Shown here: positions 1 to 8,073 of the stretch, piece by piece
Position numbering within the stretch: the first letter of the stretch is position 1
Layout: each line of letters begins with the position of its first letter
DNA from: Flavobacterium sp. N1736
GTDB lineage: Bacteria; Bacteroidota; Bacteroidia; Flavobacteriales; Flavobacteriaceae
Reading direction: 5' to 3'
DNA length: 64,000 nucleotides
NCBI RefSeq assembly: GCF_025947065.1
Contig: NZ_CP109994.1
Location: 3,410,001-3,474,000 of the forward strand
Position numbers and translations under genes: made by a program
The notes under the pieces: model-generated
What the model was told of the DNA's origin: nothing
What the model saw: the letters and a program-made list of their open reading frames with translations, nothing else
The model's database searches: none

Positions 1-360
1 CGCCAAAGCCATCGCCAATGCACCGCCCATACTGTGTCCGATTATAATTAGTTTTTCGATTTTGTTTTCTTTAATGTAATTTGCAATTTCATTTTCCCAA
101 TTTGCAAAAGAAGCGTTTGGCTGTGGTTTTACTCCTGCAAAACCAGCCATTGTAAGTGTATAACAAGTAAAATCTTTTTCGAAATTGGCTTTTGTTTCGT
201 TCCAGACATCTGCTGAACTGGCAAATCCCGGAATAAAAAGTATGGCTTGTTTTCCTTTTCCGGTTTTAACAACCTCAAAAGGATATGATTTTGTTTGTGC
301 AAACACATTTAAACATAATGCTGAAAATAAAAGGGCGATAATTAAAATATACTTTTTCAT
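1..360 (-). CDS. Secreted alpha/beta hydrolase, 3' end cut by window edge
   Basis: Only the first 120 residues lie in the window; the gene runs off the left edge. The protein begins with a hydrophobic signal peptide (MKKYILIIIALLFSALC, probable cleavage after FAQ), so it is likely periplasmic or secreted. A GHSMGG nucleophile elbow puts the catalytic serine at about residue 110, and an IPGF segment near residue 45 fits the oxyanion-hole strand of the alpha/beta hydrolase fold. The Asp and His of the triad would lie beyond the edge. The substrate cannot be told; esterase, lipase or peptidase are all possible. The start is chosen because it opens directly into the signal peptide. Confidence 0.85.
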   Translation of the reverse strand, partial: MKKYILIIALLFSALCLNVFAQTKSYPFEVVKTGKGKQAILFIPGFASSADVWNETKANFEKDFTCYTLTMAGFAGVKPQPNASFANWENEIANYIKENKIEKLIIIGHSMGGALAMALA

Positions 361-455
361 TTTTAATAGATTTAAGTTGATAAATAATCGGATCCGCCCT
401 TTGGATACGAGCACTATTAAAATGTTACAACTCAAATGAAATTTTTAATAAAAAA

Positions 456-491
456 AATCCCAAACCTCAACAAAAGTTGGAATTTGGGATT
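456..491 (-). terminator. Rho-independent terminator of leuS
   Basis: An inverted repeat, AATCCCAAA pairing with TTTGGGATT around a smaller CAAC/GTTG stem, lies 25 bases beyond the leuS stop. On the minus strand it is followed by a T-run (A-run at 446-457). Confidence 0.8.
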
Positions 492-515
492 TATAAAATA
501 TTGGAATTTATTTGA

Positions 516-3500
516 TTATCCAACCAAATTGATGATCTTTCCGGGAACAATAATAACTTTATTTGGTGTTCTACCGTCAAGTTGTTTTAATGTTCTTTCG
601 TCTTTCATGATGATTTCTTCAATTTGCGCTGCGGTTAAATCCAAAGGCAATTCGATTGTGAAACGCATTTTTCCGTTGAAAGAAACCGGATATTCTTTAG
701 AGCTTTCTACTAAATGTTTTGCATCAAAAGCAGGAAAAGCAACTGTTGAAATTGAAGTTGAATGTCCTAACTGCGACCATAATTCTTCTGCAATGTGTGG
801 TGCATAAGGCGAAACCAAAATTGCCAAAGGTTCTAAGATTGCTCTCGAATGACAATTTTGAGTTGACAATTCATTCACACAAATCATAAATTGAGAAACC
901 GATGTATTGAAAGAGAAACTCTCAATATCTTCTGCTACTTTTTTGATCGTTTTGTGCAATGATTTTAAGTTGTCTTTTGTTGGTTCGTCGTTGTTAACGA
1001 TTAAACCGCTATTTTCATCAAAATACAAACGCCATAATTTTTTAAGGAAACCAAAAACTCCAGAAATTCCAGCAGTATTCCAAGGTTTTGCCTGCTCTAA
1101 CGGCCCTAAAAACATTTCATACAAACGCAATGTATCAGCTCCATATTCATTACAAACATCATCTGGAGTAACGACATTGTAGTAAGTTTTCGACATCTTC
1201 TCAACTTCTCTTTCAACTTCAAAATTACCAGCAGCATCTTTTATAGCATTTTTCTCAAATTTAACTAAACGTAAATCCGTTTTTTGTCTTAGAGTTTCAA
1301 AATTTATATTATTTGACACATCTAAATAATCAATATTGATACGCAAGTTTAAAACTTCAAACTTAAACAAAGTGTTTGACTCGTTTATTGTTGTACAGTT
1401 TTCGAAATTAAATCTCTCTAAAATTAATTCTTTTAAGTCCGCACTTAACTCATTAGAGTTTAAAAACCTATTTTTCTCATTCTTGGTTATTAAACTTTTA
1501 CTAATAAAAACATTTCCATTTTCGTTATTAATAACAAAAGTATTTTTATCTTCTACTGAAACAGTTTCGTCAAAATTAAGAAGAACAATATATGGCTTTG
1601 CACTCATTCCCAAAATCATTCCCTGATTGATCAGTTTTTTGAATGGTTCTTCGGTTGGAGCGTAACCTTTGTCTTTTAAGAATTTATTCCAAAAACGAGA
1701 ATACAATAAATGTCCGGTTGCGTGTTCGTTTCCTCCAATATATAAATCGACATTTTCCCAATAGGCTAAAGCTTCTTTGCTTGCAAATTCATTCTCATTG
1801 TGCGCATCCATATAACGCATCCAGTACCATGAACTTCCCGCCCAACCCGGCATTGTGTTCAGTTCAAGAGGAAATATTTCGAAATTATCAACTAAATCAG
1901 TATTTACAACTTCATTGTTTTTAGTATCCCACGCCCAGATTGTCGCATTTCCTAACGGAGGCAAACCATCTTCTGTTGGTAAATATTTTTCTACTTCCGG
2001 CAAAATAATTGGCAAATGATGTGCATCGATCATTTTTGGCAAACCATTTACATAATAAACCGGGAAAGGTTCTCCCCAATAACGCTGACGAGAGAAAACC
2101 GCATCACGCATACGGTAATTTGTTTTTCCGCTTCCCTGCCCTATTTCTTCCAGTTTAGCAATCGCTTTTTGAGTTGCTTCTTTATAATTTAATCCGTTTA
2201 AGAAATCAGAATTTGCGATTTCAACATTGTCTTTCGATCCGTAAGCGGTTTCAGAAATATCAACATTGGCAAAAATATTCTTGATTTCCGGCATTCCGTT
2301 TTGACCTTTAAAGAAATTGGCAAAAGCGTAATCTCTTTCGTCTCCGCAAGGAACCGCCATTACAGCACCCGTTCCATAACCTGCCAAAACATAATCACCA
2401 ATCCAAACCGGAATTGGCTCTTTTGTAAAAGGATGTACAGCATAAGCTCCGGTAAATACGCCTGAAATGGTTTTTACATCGGCCATACGCTCACGCTCTG
2501 AACGTTTTGCTGTTTTTTCGATATATGCTTCAATTGTTGCTTTTTGTTCCGGAGTTGTAATTTCAGCAACCAAAGGATGCTCCGGTGCCAAAGTCATAAA
2601 AGTTACTCCAAAAATAGTATCAGGACGAGTGGTAAAAACCTCTATAAAACTTGTTTCAGGTTTCACGTTTAAAGTTTCATCACTTTGCGCGTCATACTGA
2701 GACTGATTACTGGAAACTTGAAATTTAACCAGCGCTCCAACCGATTTTCCAATCCAGTTTCTTTGTGATTCTTTTATAGATTCGCTCCAGTCAATATCAT
2801 TTAAACCTTGCAGCAAACGTTCTGCATAAGCAGAAATTCGCATGCTCCATTGGGTCATTTTTTTACGTATTACAGGAAACCCTCCACGCTCTGAAACTCC
2901 GTTTACAATTTCGTCATTTGCCAAAACAGTTCCTAAACCGGGACACCAGTTTACTTCGGTTTCTGCCAAATACGTCATTCTGTATTGCAAAAGAATTTTT
3001 TCTTTTTGATCTTCAGAGTAGGAATTCCATTCTGCTGCTGTAAAAATGGCAACATTATCATCGCAAACGGCTTCGACCAAAACATTTCCTTCGCCTTCAA
3101 AAACTTTAACAAGCTCAGCAATATCAAAAGCCTGATTTTGTTTTTTGCAATACCACGAATTAAACAATTGAATAAAAATCCATTGCGTATGTTTATAATA
3201 ATCAGGATTTGAGGTACGCACTTCACGCGCCCAGTCAAATGAAAATCCAATTTTATCTAATTGTTTTCTATAACCTGCTATTTGTTTTCCTTCTTTATCA
3301 ACTCCGCCGTCAATATTTACGCGCGTTGTATCTTCGGGACGCTGTCCTGTCTGAATCGCATATTGTTCAGCCGGCAATCCAAAACTGTCGTATCCCATTG
3401 GGTGCAAAACATTGAAACCCTGATGTCTTTTGAAACGAGAATATACATCTGAAGCAATATATCCCAGCGGATGCCCAACGTGTAATCCCGCTCCTGACGG

Positions 3501-3635
3501 ATAAGGAAACATGTCTAAAACATAATGCTTAGGTTTTTCAGCCCCGAGACTTCGGGGATTTGATGCAGCAAAAGTTTGGTTTTTAGCCCAATATTTTTGC
3601 CATTTTTCTTCGATTTCGTTTGGATTGTATTTCAT
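516..3635 (-). CDS. leuS: Leucyl-tRNA synthetase
   Basis: Charges tRNA-Leu with leucine in the cytoplasm (class Ia synthetase). The ATP-binding HIGH-type motif is HVGH at residues 52-55, the CP1 editing domain spans roughly 250-450, and the second signature is KMSKT at 813-817. At 1039 residues it is longer than the ~860 of E. coli; extra sequence lies around residues 160-220 and 680-800, the latter just before the KMSK loop. Two oddities: the signature ends in Thr, not the usual Ser (KMSKS), and residues 26-31 (NPRSLG) are encoded by a short palindrome that looks inserted (3542-3557). The reading frame is intact throughout. It is preceded by its own promoter and followed by a terminator, so it is probably monocistronic. 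Confidence 0.97.
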   Translation of the reverse strand: MKYNPNEIEEKWQKYWAKNQTFAASNPRSLGAEKPKHYVLDMFPYPSGAGLHVGHPLGYIASDVYSRFKRHQGFNVLHPMGYDSFGLPAEQYAIQTGQRPEDTTRVNIDGGVDKEGKQIAGYRKQLDKIGFSFDWAREVRTSNPDYYKHTQWIFIQLFNSWYCKKQNQAFDIAELVKVFEGEGNVLVEAVCDDNVAIFTAAEWNSYSEDQKEKILLQYRMTYLAETEVNWCPGLGTVLANDEIVNGVSERGGFPVIRKKMTQWSMRISAYAERLLQGLNDIDWSESIKESQRNWIGKSVGALVKFQVSSNQSQYDAQSDETLNVKPETSFIEVFTTRPDTIFGVTFMTLAPEHPLVAEITTPEQKATIEAYIEKTAKRSERERMADVKTISGVFTGAYAVHPFTKEPIPVWIGDYVLAGYGTGAVMAVPCGDERDYAFANFFKGQNGMPEIKNIFANVDISETAYGSKDNVEIANSDFLNGLNYKEATQKAIAKLEEIGQGSGKTNYRMRDAVFSRQRYWGEPFPVYYVNGLPKMIDAHHLPIILPEVEKYLPTEDGLPPLGNATIWAWDTKNNEVVNTDLVDNFEIFPLELNTMPGWAGSSWYWMRYMDAHNENEFASKEALAYWENVDLYIGGNEHATGHLLYSRFWNKFLKDKGYAPTEEPFKKLINQGMILGMSAKPYIVLLNFDETVSVEDKNTFVINNENGNVFISKSLITKNEKNRFLNSNELSADLKELILERFNFENCTTINESNTLFKFEVLNLRINIDYLDVSNNINFETLRQKTDLRLVKFEKNAIKDAAGNFEVEREVEKMSKTYYNVVTPDDVCNEYGADTLRLYEMFLGPLEQAKPWNTAGISGVFGFLKKLWRLYFDENSGLIVNNDEPTKDNLKSLHKTIKKVAEDIESFSFNTSVSQFMICVNELSTQNCHSRAILEPLAILVSPYAPHIAEELWSQLGHSTSISTVAFPAFDAKHLVESSKEYPVSFNGKMRFTIELPLDLTAAQIEEIIMKDERTLKQLDGRTPNKVIIVPGKIINLVG
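3542..3557. repeat. Palindrome inside leuS
   Basis: CCCCGA-GACT-TCGGGG, perfect 6-bp arms with a 4-base spacer, read in frame as P-R-S-L-G near the LeuS N-terminus. Related copies lie in recJ (32440-32455), between genes at 23786-23801 and 30665-30680, and, with longer arms, in a tRNA remnant (38368-38384). Confidence 0.7.
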
Positions 3636-3700
3636 TATACTTTAAGATTCAAAGGTTCAGAGTGACAAAGGTTCAAAGGTTTGTCACCGAATTAAGTCCG

Positions 3701-3708
3701 CAAATTTA
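3701..3708 (-). promoter_or_regulatory. Promoter -7 element of leuS
   Basis: TAAATTTG on the minus strand matches the Bacteroidota TAnnTTTG element exactly, 66 bases upstream of the leuS start. No clear -33 TTG was seen. The leader between holds repeated GGTTCAAAGG words. Confidence 0.5.
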
Positions 3709-3784
3709 CATTTATTGATGATTGTACCAAAGCTATTTCGTTGACAAACAAATAAAATAACAAAATACTTATTTTTAATTACGT

Positions 3785-3802
3785 ACAAATACTTATATTT
3801 GT
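3785..3802 (+). promoter_or_regulatory. Distal promoter with overlapping inverted repeat
   Basis: ACAAATA-CTTA-TATTTGT is an inverted repeat with perfect 7-bp arms, and its right half contains the -7 element TATATTTG (3794-3801). A protein bound here would block the promoter, so it is a candidate operator. It lies 192 bases before the modE-like gene, which has a closer promoter of its own, so this one may serve the structured element at 3858-3922. Confidence 0.4.
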
Positions 3803-3857
3803 GTTTTTATACTTAGGAAATTATTATTAATTAAATACGCTAAAGCAATAATCAACG

Positions 3858-3922
3858 CAATATATCTTTATCCAAAGTTCCGGAGGAACGAATTATATTG
3901 TAAAGCTGGATTTCAATCCGGC
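3858..3922 (+). ncRNA. Candidate structured RNA or leader upstream of modE-like gene
   Basis: Three helices can be drawn by eye: CAATATA (3858-3864) with TATATTG (3894-3900), enclosing GTTCC-GGA-GGAAC (3877-3889), followed by GCTGGATT with AATCCGGC (3905-3922). The segment lies between a distal promoter (3794-3801) and a second one (3966-3973) next to the modE-like gene. It could be a small RNA, a riboswitch-like leader or only a local repeat. No family is assigned. Confidence 0.3.
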
Positions 3923-3965
3923 AAAAGAAAGAATCCATGAAAGAATATTATTACAGCATAATAAC

Positions 3966-3973
3966 TATTTTTG
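3966..3973 (+). promoter_or_regulatory. Promoter -7 element of modE-like gene
   Basis: TATTTTTG matches TAnnTTTG exactly and ends 20 bases before the ATG at 3994, giving a short leader typical of Bacteroidota. Confidence 0.45.
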
Positions 3974-3993
3974 TAAGATCATAAAAGGATCAA

Positions 3994-4341
3994 ATGAATA
4001 ATACCAAAAAATATTCTGTTGAAGTACGCCTTTGGATTGAAGAAACTGAAGGTCCGTTTTTGGGAATTGGAAAAATCTGGCTTTTAGAAAATATTCGAAA
4101 AACAGGTTCTATAACGAATGCCGCAAAAGAAATGAAAATGTCATATCGACAAGCCTGGCAACTGGTTGAAGAAATGAATCAGCGTGCAGAAAATCCTTTG
4201 GTTGAAAAACTTCTTGGAGGAAAAGGCGGCGGCGGCGCAAAACTAACCGAAGCGGGAGAAAAAGCAATTGTCATTTTCTACGAAATCGAAAAACGCATTA
4301 AAGATTTTGCTTTAAAAGAAACCCAAAATCTAAAGTTTTAA
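3994..4341 (+). CDS. ModE N-terminal-type winged-helix regulator
   Basis: A 115-residue protein consisting almost only of the DNA-binding domain seen in ModE, the molybdate-responsive regulator. Residues 20-75 carry the winged helix (GKIWLLENIRKTGSITNAAKEMKMS, then SYRQAWQLVEEMN), followed by the glycine-rich wing (GGKGGGGAKLTEAGEK). The C-terminal molybdate-binding (MOP) domains of full ModE are absent, as in many short family members, so it may sense nothing directly or use a partner. It precedes a TonB-dependent receptor on the same strand and is the obvious candidate to control it, perhaps through the inverted repeats between them. The link to molybdate is inferred from the family. Confidence 0.85.
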   Translation: MNNTKKYSVEVRLWIEETEGPFLGIGKIWLLENIRKTGSITNAAKEMKMSYRQAWQLVEEMNQRAENPLVEKLLGGKGGGGAKLTEAGEKAIVIFYEIEKRIKDFALKETQNLKF

Positions 4342-4355
4342 AAAAACATTTAAAC

Positions 4356-4486
4356 ACATAGAAACATAGCTTTAGTTAATTTAAAAAAAAGGCGCTTTAC
4401 TCATTTCAATACATAGCAAATCTATGTTTTACAAACTAGTTTCTTTTCATCCTCTTTTTAAGACCAAAAACTATGTTTCTATCTGT
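4356..4486. repeat. Nested imperfect inverted repeat upstream of TonB receptor
   Basis: Outer arms ACATAGAAACATAG (4356-4369) and CTATGTTTCTATCTGT (4471-4486) are near-perfect complements. Inside lies a smaller pair, ACATAG-CAAAT-CTATGT (4411-4427). It has no coding capacity and looks like one of several interspersed repeat families. It fills most of the gap before the receptor gene. Confidence 0.6.
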
Positions 4487-4571
4487 AAAAAAAATTAAAC
4501 GTTCAAACCAAAAACCATTTTTTTTAACCGTCAGTATTCATTTAAAAACATACTGAATTTGTATTCTAATT

Positions 4572-7133
4572 ATGAAACTAAAACTTTACACCTTTCTTGT
4601 TCTGATAAGTTTAAAAAGCTTCTCTCAAACAGAAAATTCAAAAAAAGATCAGGACAGCATTAAAAAGGAGGATTTAAATGAAGTTGTAATTACCGCTTCA
4701 CGACGATCTGAAAATATTATGCGTTCGCCAATAAGTATTGAACAGTTAAAATCGGCAGAAGCAAAAAAAATGGGTTCGCCAAGTATTTATGAAGCACTTG
4801 AAAATGTAAAAGGCGTTCAGATTATTACGCCAAGTTTAGGTTTTAAAGTCATTAATACAAGAGGTTTTGCGAATTCCACAAATGTAAGATTTGCTCAATT
4901 GGTTGACGGTATCGATAATCAGGCGCCACATTTGGGCGCTCCAATTGCCAATGCACTCAGCGCAAATGATCTTGATATTGATAAAATCGAAATTATTCCG
5001 GGAACGGCAGCGGCTTTGTACGGAATGAACGCTATAAATGGTTTGGCAAATATCCAGACTAAAAATCCATTTGAATACCAAGGCGTGAGTGTTCAGCAAT
5101 TAACTGGCGTAAATCATGTTGGCAATATTGATCGGTTTTCACCGAAAGTGTATTCGCAATTTAATTTACGTTTTGCAAAAGCATTCCATGAAAAATTTGC
5201 TTTCAAAATAAATGCCTCGACAACAGGCGGAACAGATTGGGTTGCGGATGACCGAACAGATTTGGCTCCAAATGCCAATGCTTCGACCAATTTATTCGGC
5301 GCAGATAATCCGGCTTATGATGAAGTAAACGGTTACGGAAATGAATCGGCAAACAGAAAAACATTGAGTTTAAATGGAAAAAATTATGTCGTTGCCAGAA
5401 CGGGTTATCGCGAAACGGATATTACGGATTATGATATTAAAAATTACAAAGCTGATATTGGTTTTTATTTTCGCCCAAAACAAGGAAACGAACTTTCTGT
5501 AACCTATAAAACGGCATTGATTAATACCATTTACCAGCGTTCAAACCGATTTAGATTAGATGATTATACTTTAAATCAATTTGCAATAGATTATCACACG
5601 CCAATTTTTCAGGTAAAAGCATACGCTACAACCGAAAATACCGGAAACTCATATAATCTTCGTTCATTGGCAGAAAACATGGATCGCGCCTATAAATCAG
5701 ATGATAAATGGTTTGCAGATTATACAACCGCGTATAAAAACGCCGTAACTAACGGAGCAACTGTTGCCGATGCGCACAAAATAGCCAGAACACAATCTGA
5801 TCAAGGGCGTTTTGAACCGGGAAGTGAGGCTTATGAAGCAAAGAAAAATGAATTAATCGACATCAATAATTGGGATATTGGCGCGGCTTTGCGCGTAAAA
5901 TCGACTTTGGTTCATGGCGAAGGTTTGATTAATTGGGATAAAGCTTTTGTCTCTTTCTTCGAAAAAATTGACGCTAAATTATTAAGTGGTTTCGATTACA
6001 GAACTTATATTATTGTTCCTGACGGAAATTATTTCATCAATCCGAAAAGTGCCACTGAAAATTTGACTTATCAAAAAACAGGTGCATTTACGCAAATAAC
6101 AAAAGATTTTTTCAACAGTAAATTACGATTTGGCGCAACAATACGAATGGACAAAGCAGATTATTTTGATGTTAAATTTACGCCTCAATTTACCGCCGTT
6201 TATTCGCCAAAGCAAACAATCAACTTTAGAGCATCATATCAAAATGGATATCGTTTTCCGAGCATTTTTGAAGGTTTTTCGAATGTAAATTCAGGCGGTG
6301 TAAAACGTGTTGGCGGTTTGCGAATTATGTCTGATGGTATTTTTGAGAATTCGTATACCAAAGCTTCCATAGATAAATTTCAGGCACAGGTAAATAATGA
6401 TATAAATACACTTGGTATTACGCAGGCGGCGGCAATTGAAAAGAATAAAAATACGATTCAGAAAAATCCATATACGTATTTAGAACCTGAATTTGTAAAA
6501 TCTTTTGAGTTTGGTTTTAAGGGAATGGCTTTAGACAGAAACCTTTTTATTGATGCTGATTTTTATTACAACTCCTATAAAAACTTTATTGCGCAGGTAG
6601 AAGCCAGTATTCCAAACACAACAGATCCAAATGGTATTCCGACAGCTTTATATTCAAAAAATACGCAAAACAGATATCGTTTATGGACAAATTCTAAAAG
6701 TAAAATTTACAATTACGGAGGAAGTTTAGGTTTAAAATACCGAATTGATGAAACTTTTACGGCGTTAACAAATCTTACTTACACAAAACTTGACAGAACT
6801 GATGATAAAGATGGGCTTGAAGATGGTTTTAATACGCCTGAATTTAATGTAAACGGAACTTTAATAGCAAATAATATCTGGCGAAATCTGGGTGCGAGCG
6901 CAACGGCAAGATATCAAAACAATTTTGATTATGTCTCTTTTTTAGTTTCAGGAACCGTTCCCGCTTATTGGTCGATGGACGCTCAGATAAATTACAATTT
7001 TAAGAAAACAGGATTAACAACTAAATTAGGCGGAACCAATATTTTAAACAAACCTTATACTTCTATTCTTGGCGGACCATCAATTGGCGGATTATATTAT
7101 TTATCTTTAACTTGGGAAAGCAGTAAAATTTAA
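4572..7133 (+). CDS. TonB-dependent outer-membrane receptor
   Basis: An 853-residue receptor that would import a scarce ligand across the outer membrane using TonB energy. It has a signal peptide (cleavage after SFSQ, ~19), a TonB-box-like DLNEVVITA segment (~residues 34-42), a plug domain (about 45-170, with VDGIDNQAPHLG and EIIPGTAAALYGMNAINGLANI), and a C-terminal beta-barrel ending in a terminal aromatic-rich strand (YYLSLTWESSKI). There is no N-terminal carboxypeptidase-like domain and no SusD partner, so it is not a glycan-utilisation pair. It is followed after 12 bases by a lipoprotein with a molybdopterin-oxidoreductase-like domain and preceded by a ModE-type regulator. The ligand may therefore be molybdate, tungstate or a chelate of them, but this is inference from context only. 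Confidence 0.93.
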   Translation: MKLKLYTFLVLISLKSFSQTENSKKDQDSIKKEDLNEVVITASRRSENIMRSPISIEQLKSAEAKKMGSPSIYEALENVKGVQIITPSLGFKVINTRGFANSTNVRFAQLVDGIDNQAPHLGAPIANALSANDLDIDKIEIIPGTAAALYGMNAINGLANIQTKNPFEYQGVSVQQLTGVNHVGNIDRFSPKVYSQFNLRFAKAFHEKFAFKINASTTGGTDWVADDRTDLAPNANASTNLFGADNPAYDEVNGYGNESANRKTLSLNGKNYVVARTGYRETDITDYDIKNYKADIGFYFRPKQGNELSVTYKTALINTIYQRSNRFRLDDYTLNQFAIDYHTPIFQVKAYATTENTGNSYNLRSLAENMDRAYKSDDKWFADYTTAYKNAVTNGATVADAHKIARTQSDQGRFEPGSEAYEAKKNELIDINNWDIGAALRVKSTLVHGEGLINWDKAFVSFFEKIDAKLLSGFDYRTYIIVPDGNYFINPKSATENLTYQKTGAFTQITKDFFNSKLRFGATIRMDKADYFDVKFTPQFTAVYSPKQTINFRASYQNGYRFPSIFEGFSNVNSGGVKRVGGLRIMSDGIFENSYTKASIDKFQAQVNNDINTLGITQAAAIEKNKNTIQKNPYTYLEPEFVKSFEFGFKGMALDRNLFIDADFYYNSYKNFIAQVEASIPNTTDPNGIPTALYSKNTQNRYRLWTNSKSKIYNYGGSLGLKYRIDETFTALTNLTYTKLDRTDDKDGLEDGFNTPEFNVNGTLIANNIWRNLGASATARYQNNFDYVSFLVSGTVPAYWSMDAQINYNFKKTGLTTKLGGTNILNKPYTSILGGPSIGGLYYLSLTWESSKI

Positions 7134-7145
7134 AACAATCATAAA

Positions 7146-7736
7146 ATGAAACCACAAAATTATATTCTCGTTCTTTTTATTGCCATAACATGTAGTATGT
7201 GTAATTCTTCGAAAAAAGAAGACAAAATTGTTATCGAAAAAAACGCATCAACAGAGAAAGAACACCATCATGCGTTAACTGAAGCAGACAGTTTGAAATT
7301 AGTAAATCATCAAATTGAAGTAAAAGGCGAAATTGAATTTCCACTGCAATTAAGTATCGATTCTTTACAAAAAATGAAAGTAGCAACGATTTCAAATTTT
7401 AAAATAATTGGTCAGAATGGCGATGTTAAAAAAGACAATAAAATTAGTAAAGGTGTTTTATTGAAAGACATTTTAGAAAAAGCTAAAATAAAACAAAAAG
7501 ATCATAAAGACCGTAACTTCTATATTGTTGCCAGAGCTTCAGATGATTATAAAGCAACTTTCTCGTGGGCAGAAATATTTAATAATCCAACAGGAGAAAA
7601 CACTTATGTTCTTTTTGAAGAAAACGGAAAACCGATCAAAAATGGAGAAATGGTTTTGATTTGCAAAAACGATGTTAAAACCGGACCAAGACATGTTTAC
7701 TGGCTAAAAAGTATTGAGGTTTATAGAGTGAAGTAA
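7146..7736 (+). CDS. Lipoprotein with molybdopterin-oxidoreductase-like domain
   Basis: A 196-residue exported protein with a lipoprotein-type signal (Cys16 or Cys19, followed by NSSKK). Residues ~60-196 resemble the Mo-pterin-binding fold of the sulfite-oxidase family: a strand and LSIDSLQKMK near the start, GVLLKDILEKAKI, SDDYKATFSWAEIF, a NGKPIKNGEMVLI turn, and the ending GPRHVYWLKSIEVYRV. The cofactor-ligating cysteine region of true enzymes is not evident, so it may bind rather than catalyse. A KEHHHAL histidine cluster near residue 40 could bind metal. It sits 12 bases after the TonB receptor stop and is very probably co-transcribed; a role as the receptor's periplasmic or surface partner is inferred. 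Confidence 0.75.
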   Translation: MKPQNYILVLFIAITCSMCNSSKKEDKIVIEKNASTEKEHHHALTEADSLKLVNHQIEVKGEIEFPLQLSIDSLQKMKVATISNFKIIGQNGDVKKDNKISKGVLLKDILEKAKIKQKDHKDRNFYIVARASDDYKATFSWAEIFNNPTGENTYVLFEENGKPIKNGEMVLICKNDVKTGPRHVYWLKSIEVYRVK

Positions 7737-7770
7737 GGTTCTGAGGCACTAAGGTTCTGAGGTTTTTTAA

Positions 7771-7908
7771 ACGCAAAGAACGCTAAGATTTTTATCTCGT
7801 AATTACGCTGATAAAACGCAAAGTTCACAAAGCTTTTTATTTATTAAGCTTTGCGAACTTTGCGTTTTTATAACAGCATGCATTAAAAAAAACTTAGCGT
7901 TCTTTGTG
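7771..7908. repeat. Nested inverted repeat, ACGCAAAG family
   Basis: The 337-base gap between 7737 and 8073 holds no gene. Outer arms ACGCAAAGAACGCTAAG (7771-7787) and CTTAGCGTTCTTTGTGG (7891-7907) enclose a long near-perfect hairpin (7813-7869) whose arms carry AAAACGCAAAGTTC and GAACTTTGCGTTTT. The inner hairpin could end transcription of the receptor operon. The rest of the gap is AT-rich, with a TATTTTTA near-match to the -7 element at 8046-8053 before ftsX. Confidence 0.65.
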
Positions 7909-8073
7909 GTTAAGAAACATAAAGCTTGGCATACTTTCTGGTTAAACCAAACTACAAAGGTTTTTAATGTTGATTCTTTTGATCTTTAATTGTACATTTA
8001 TAGTATAAAAGTTCGTTAATAACTTTAAATAAAGAAATACTTTATTATTTTTACCACATAATTTAAGCATACT

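Noticed and set aside
436..807. Plus-strand open frame of 123 codons over the leuS 3' end
   Set aside because: It is antisense to leuS, whose protein is clearly conserved, and has no recognisable domain; a shadow frame.
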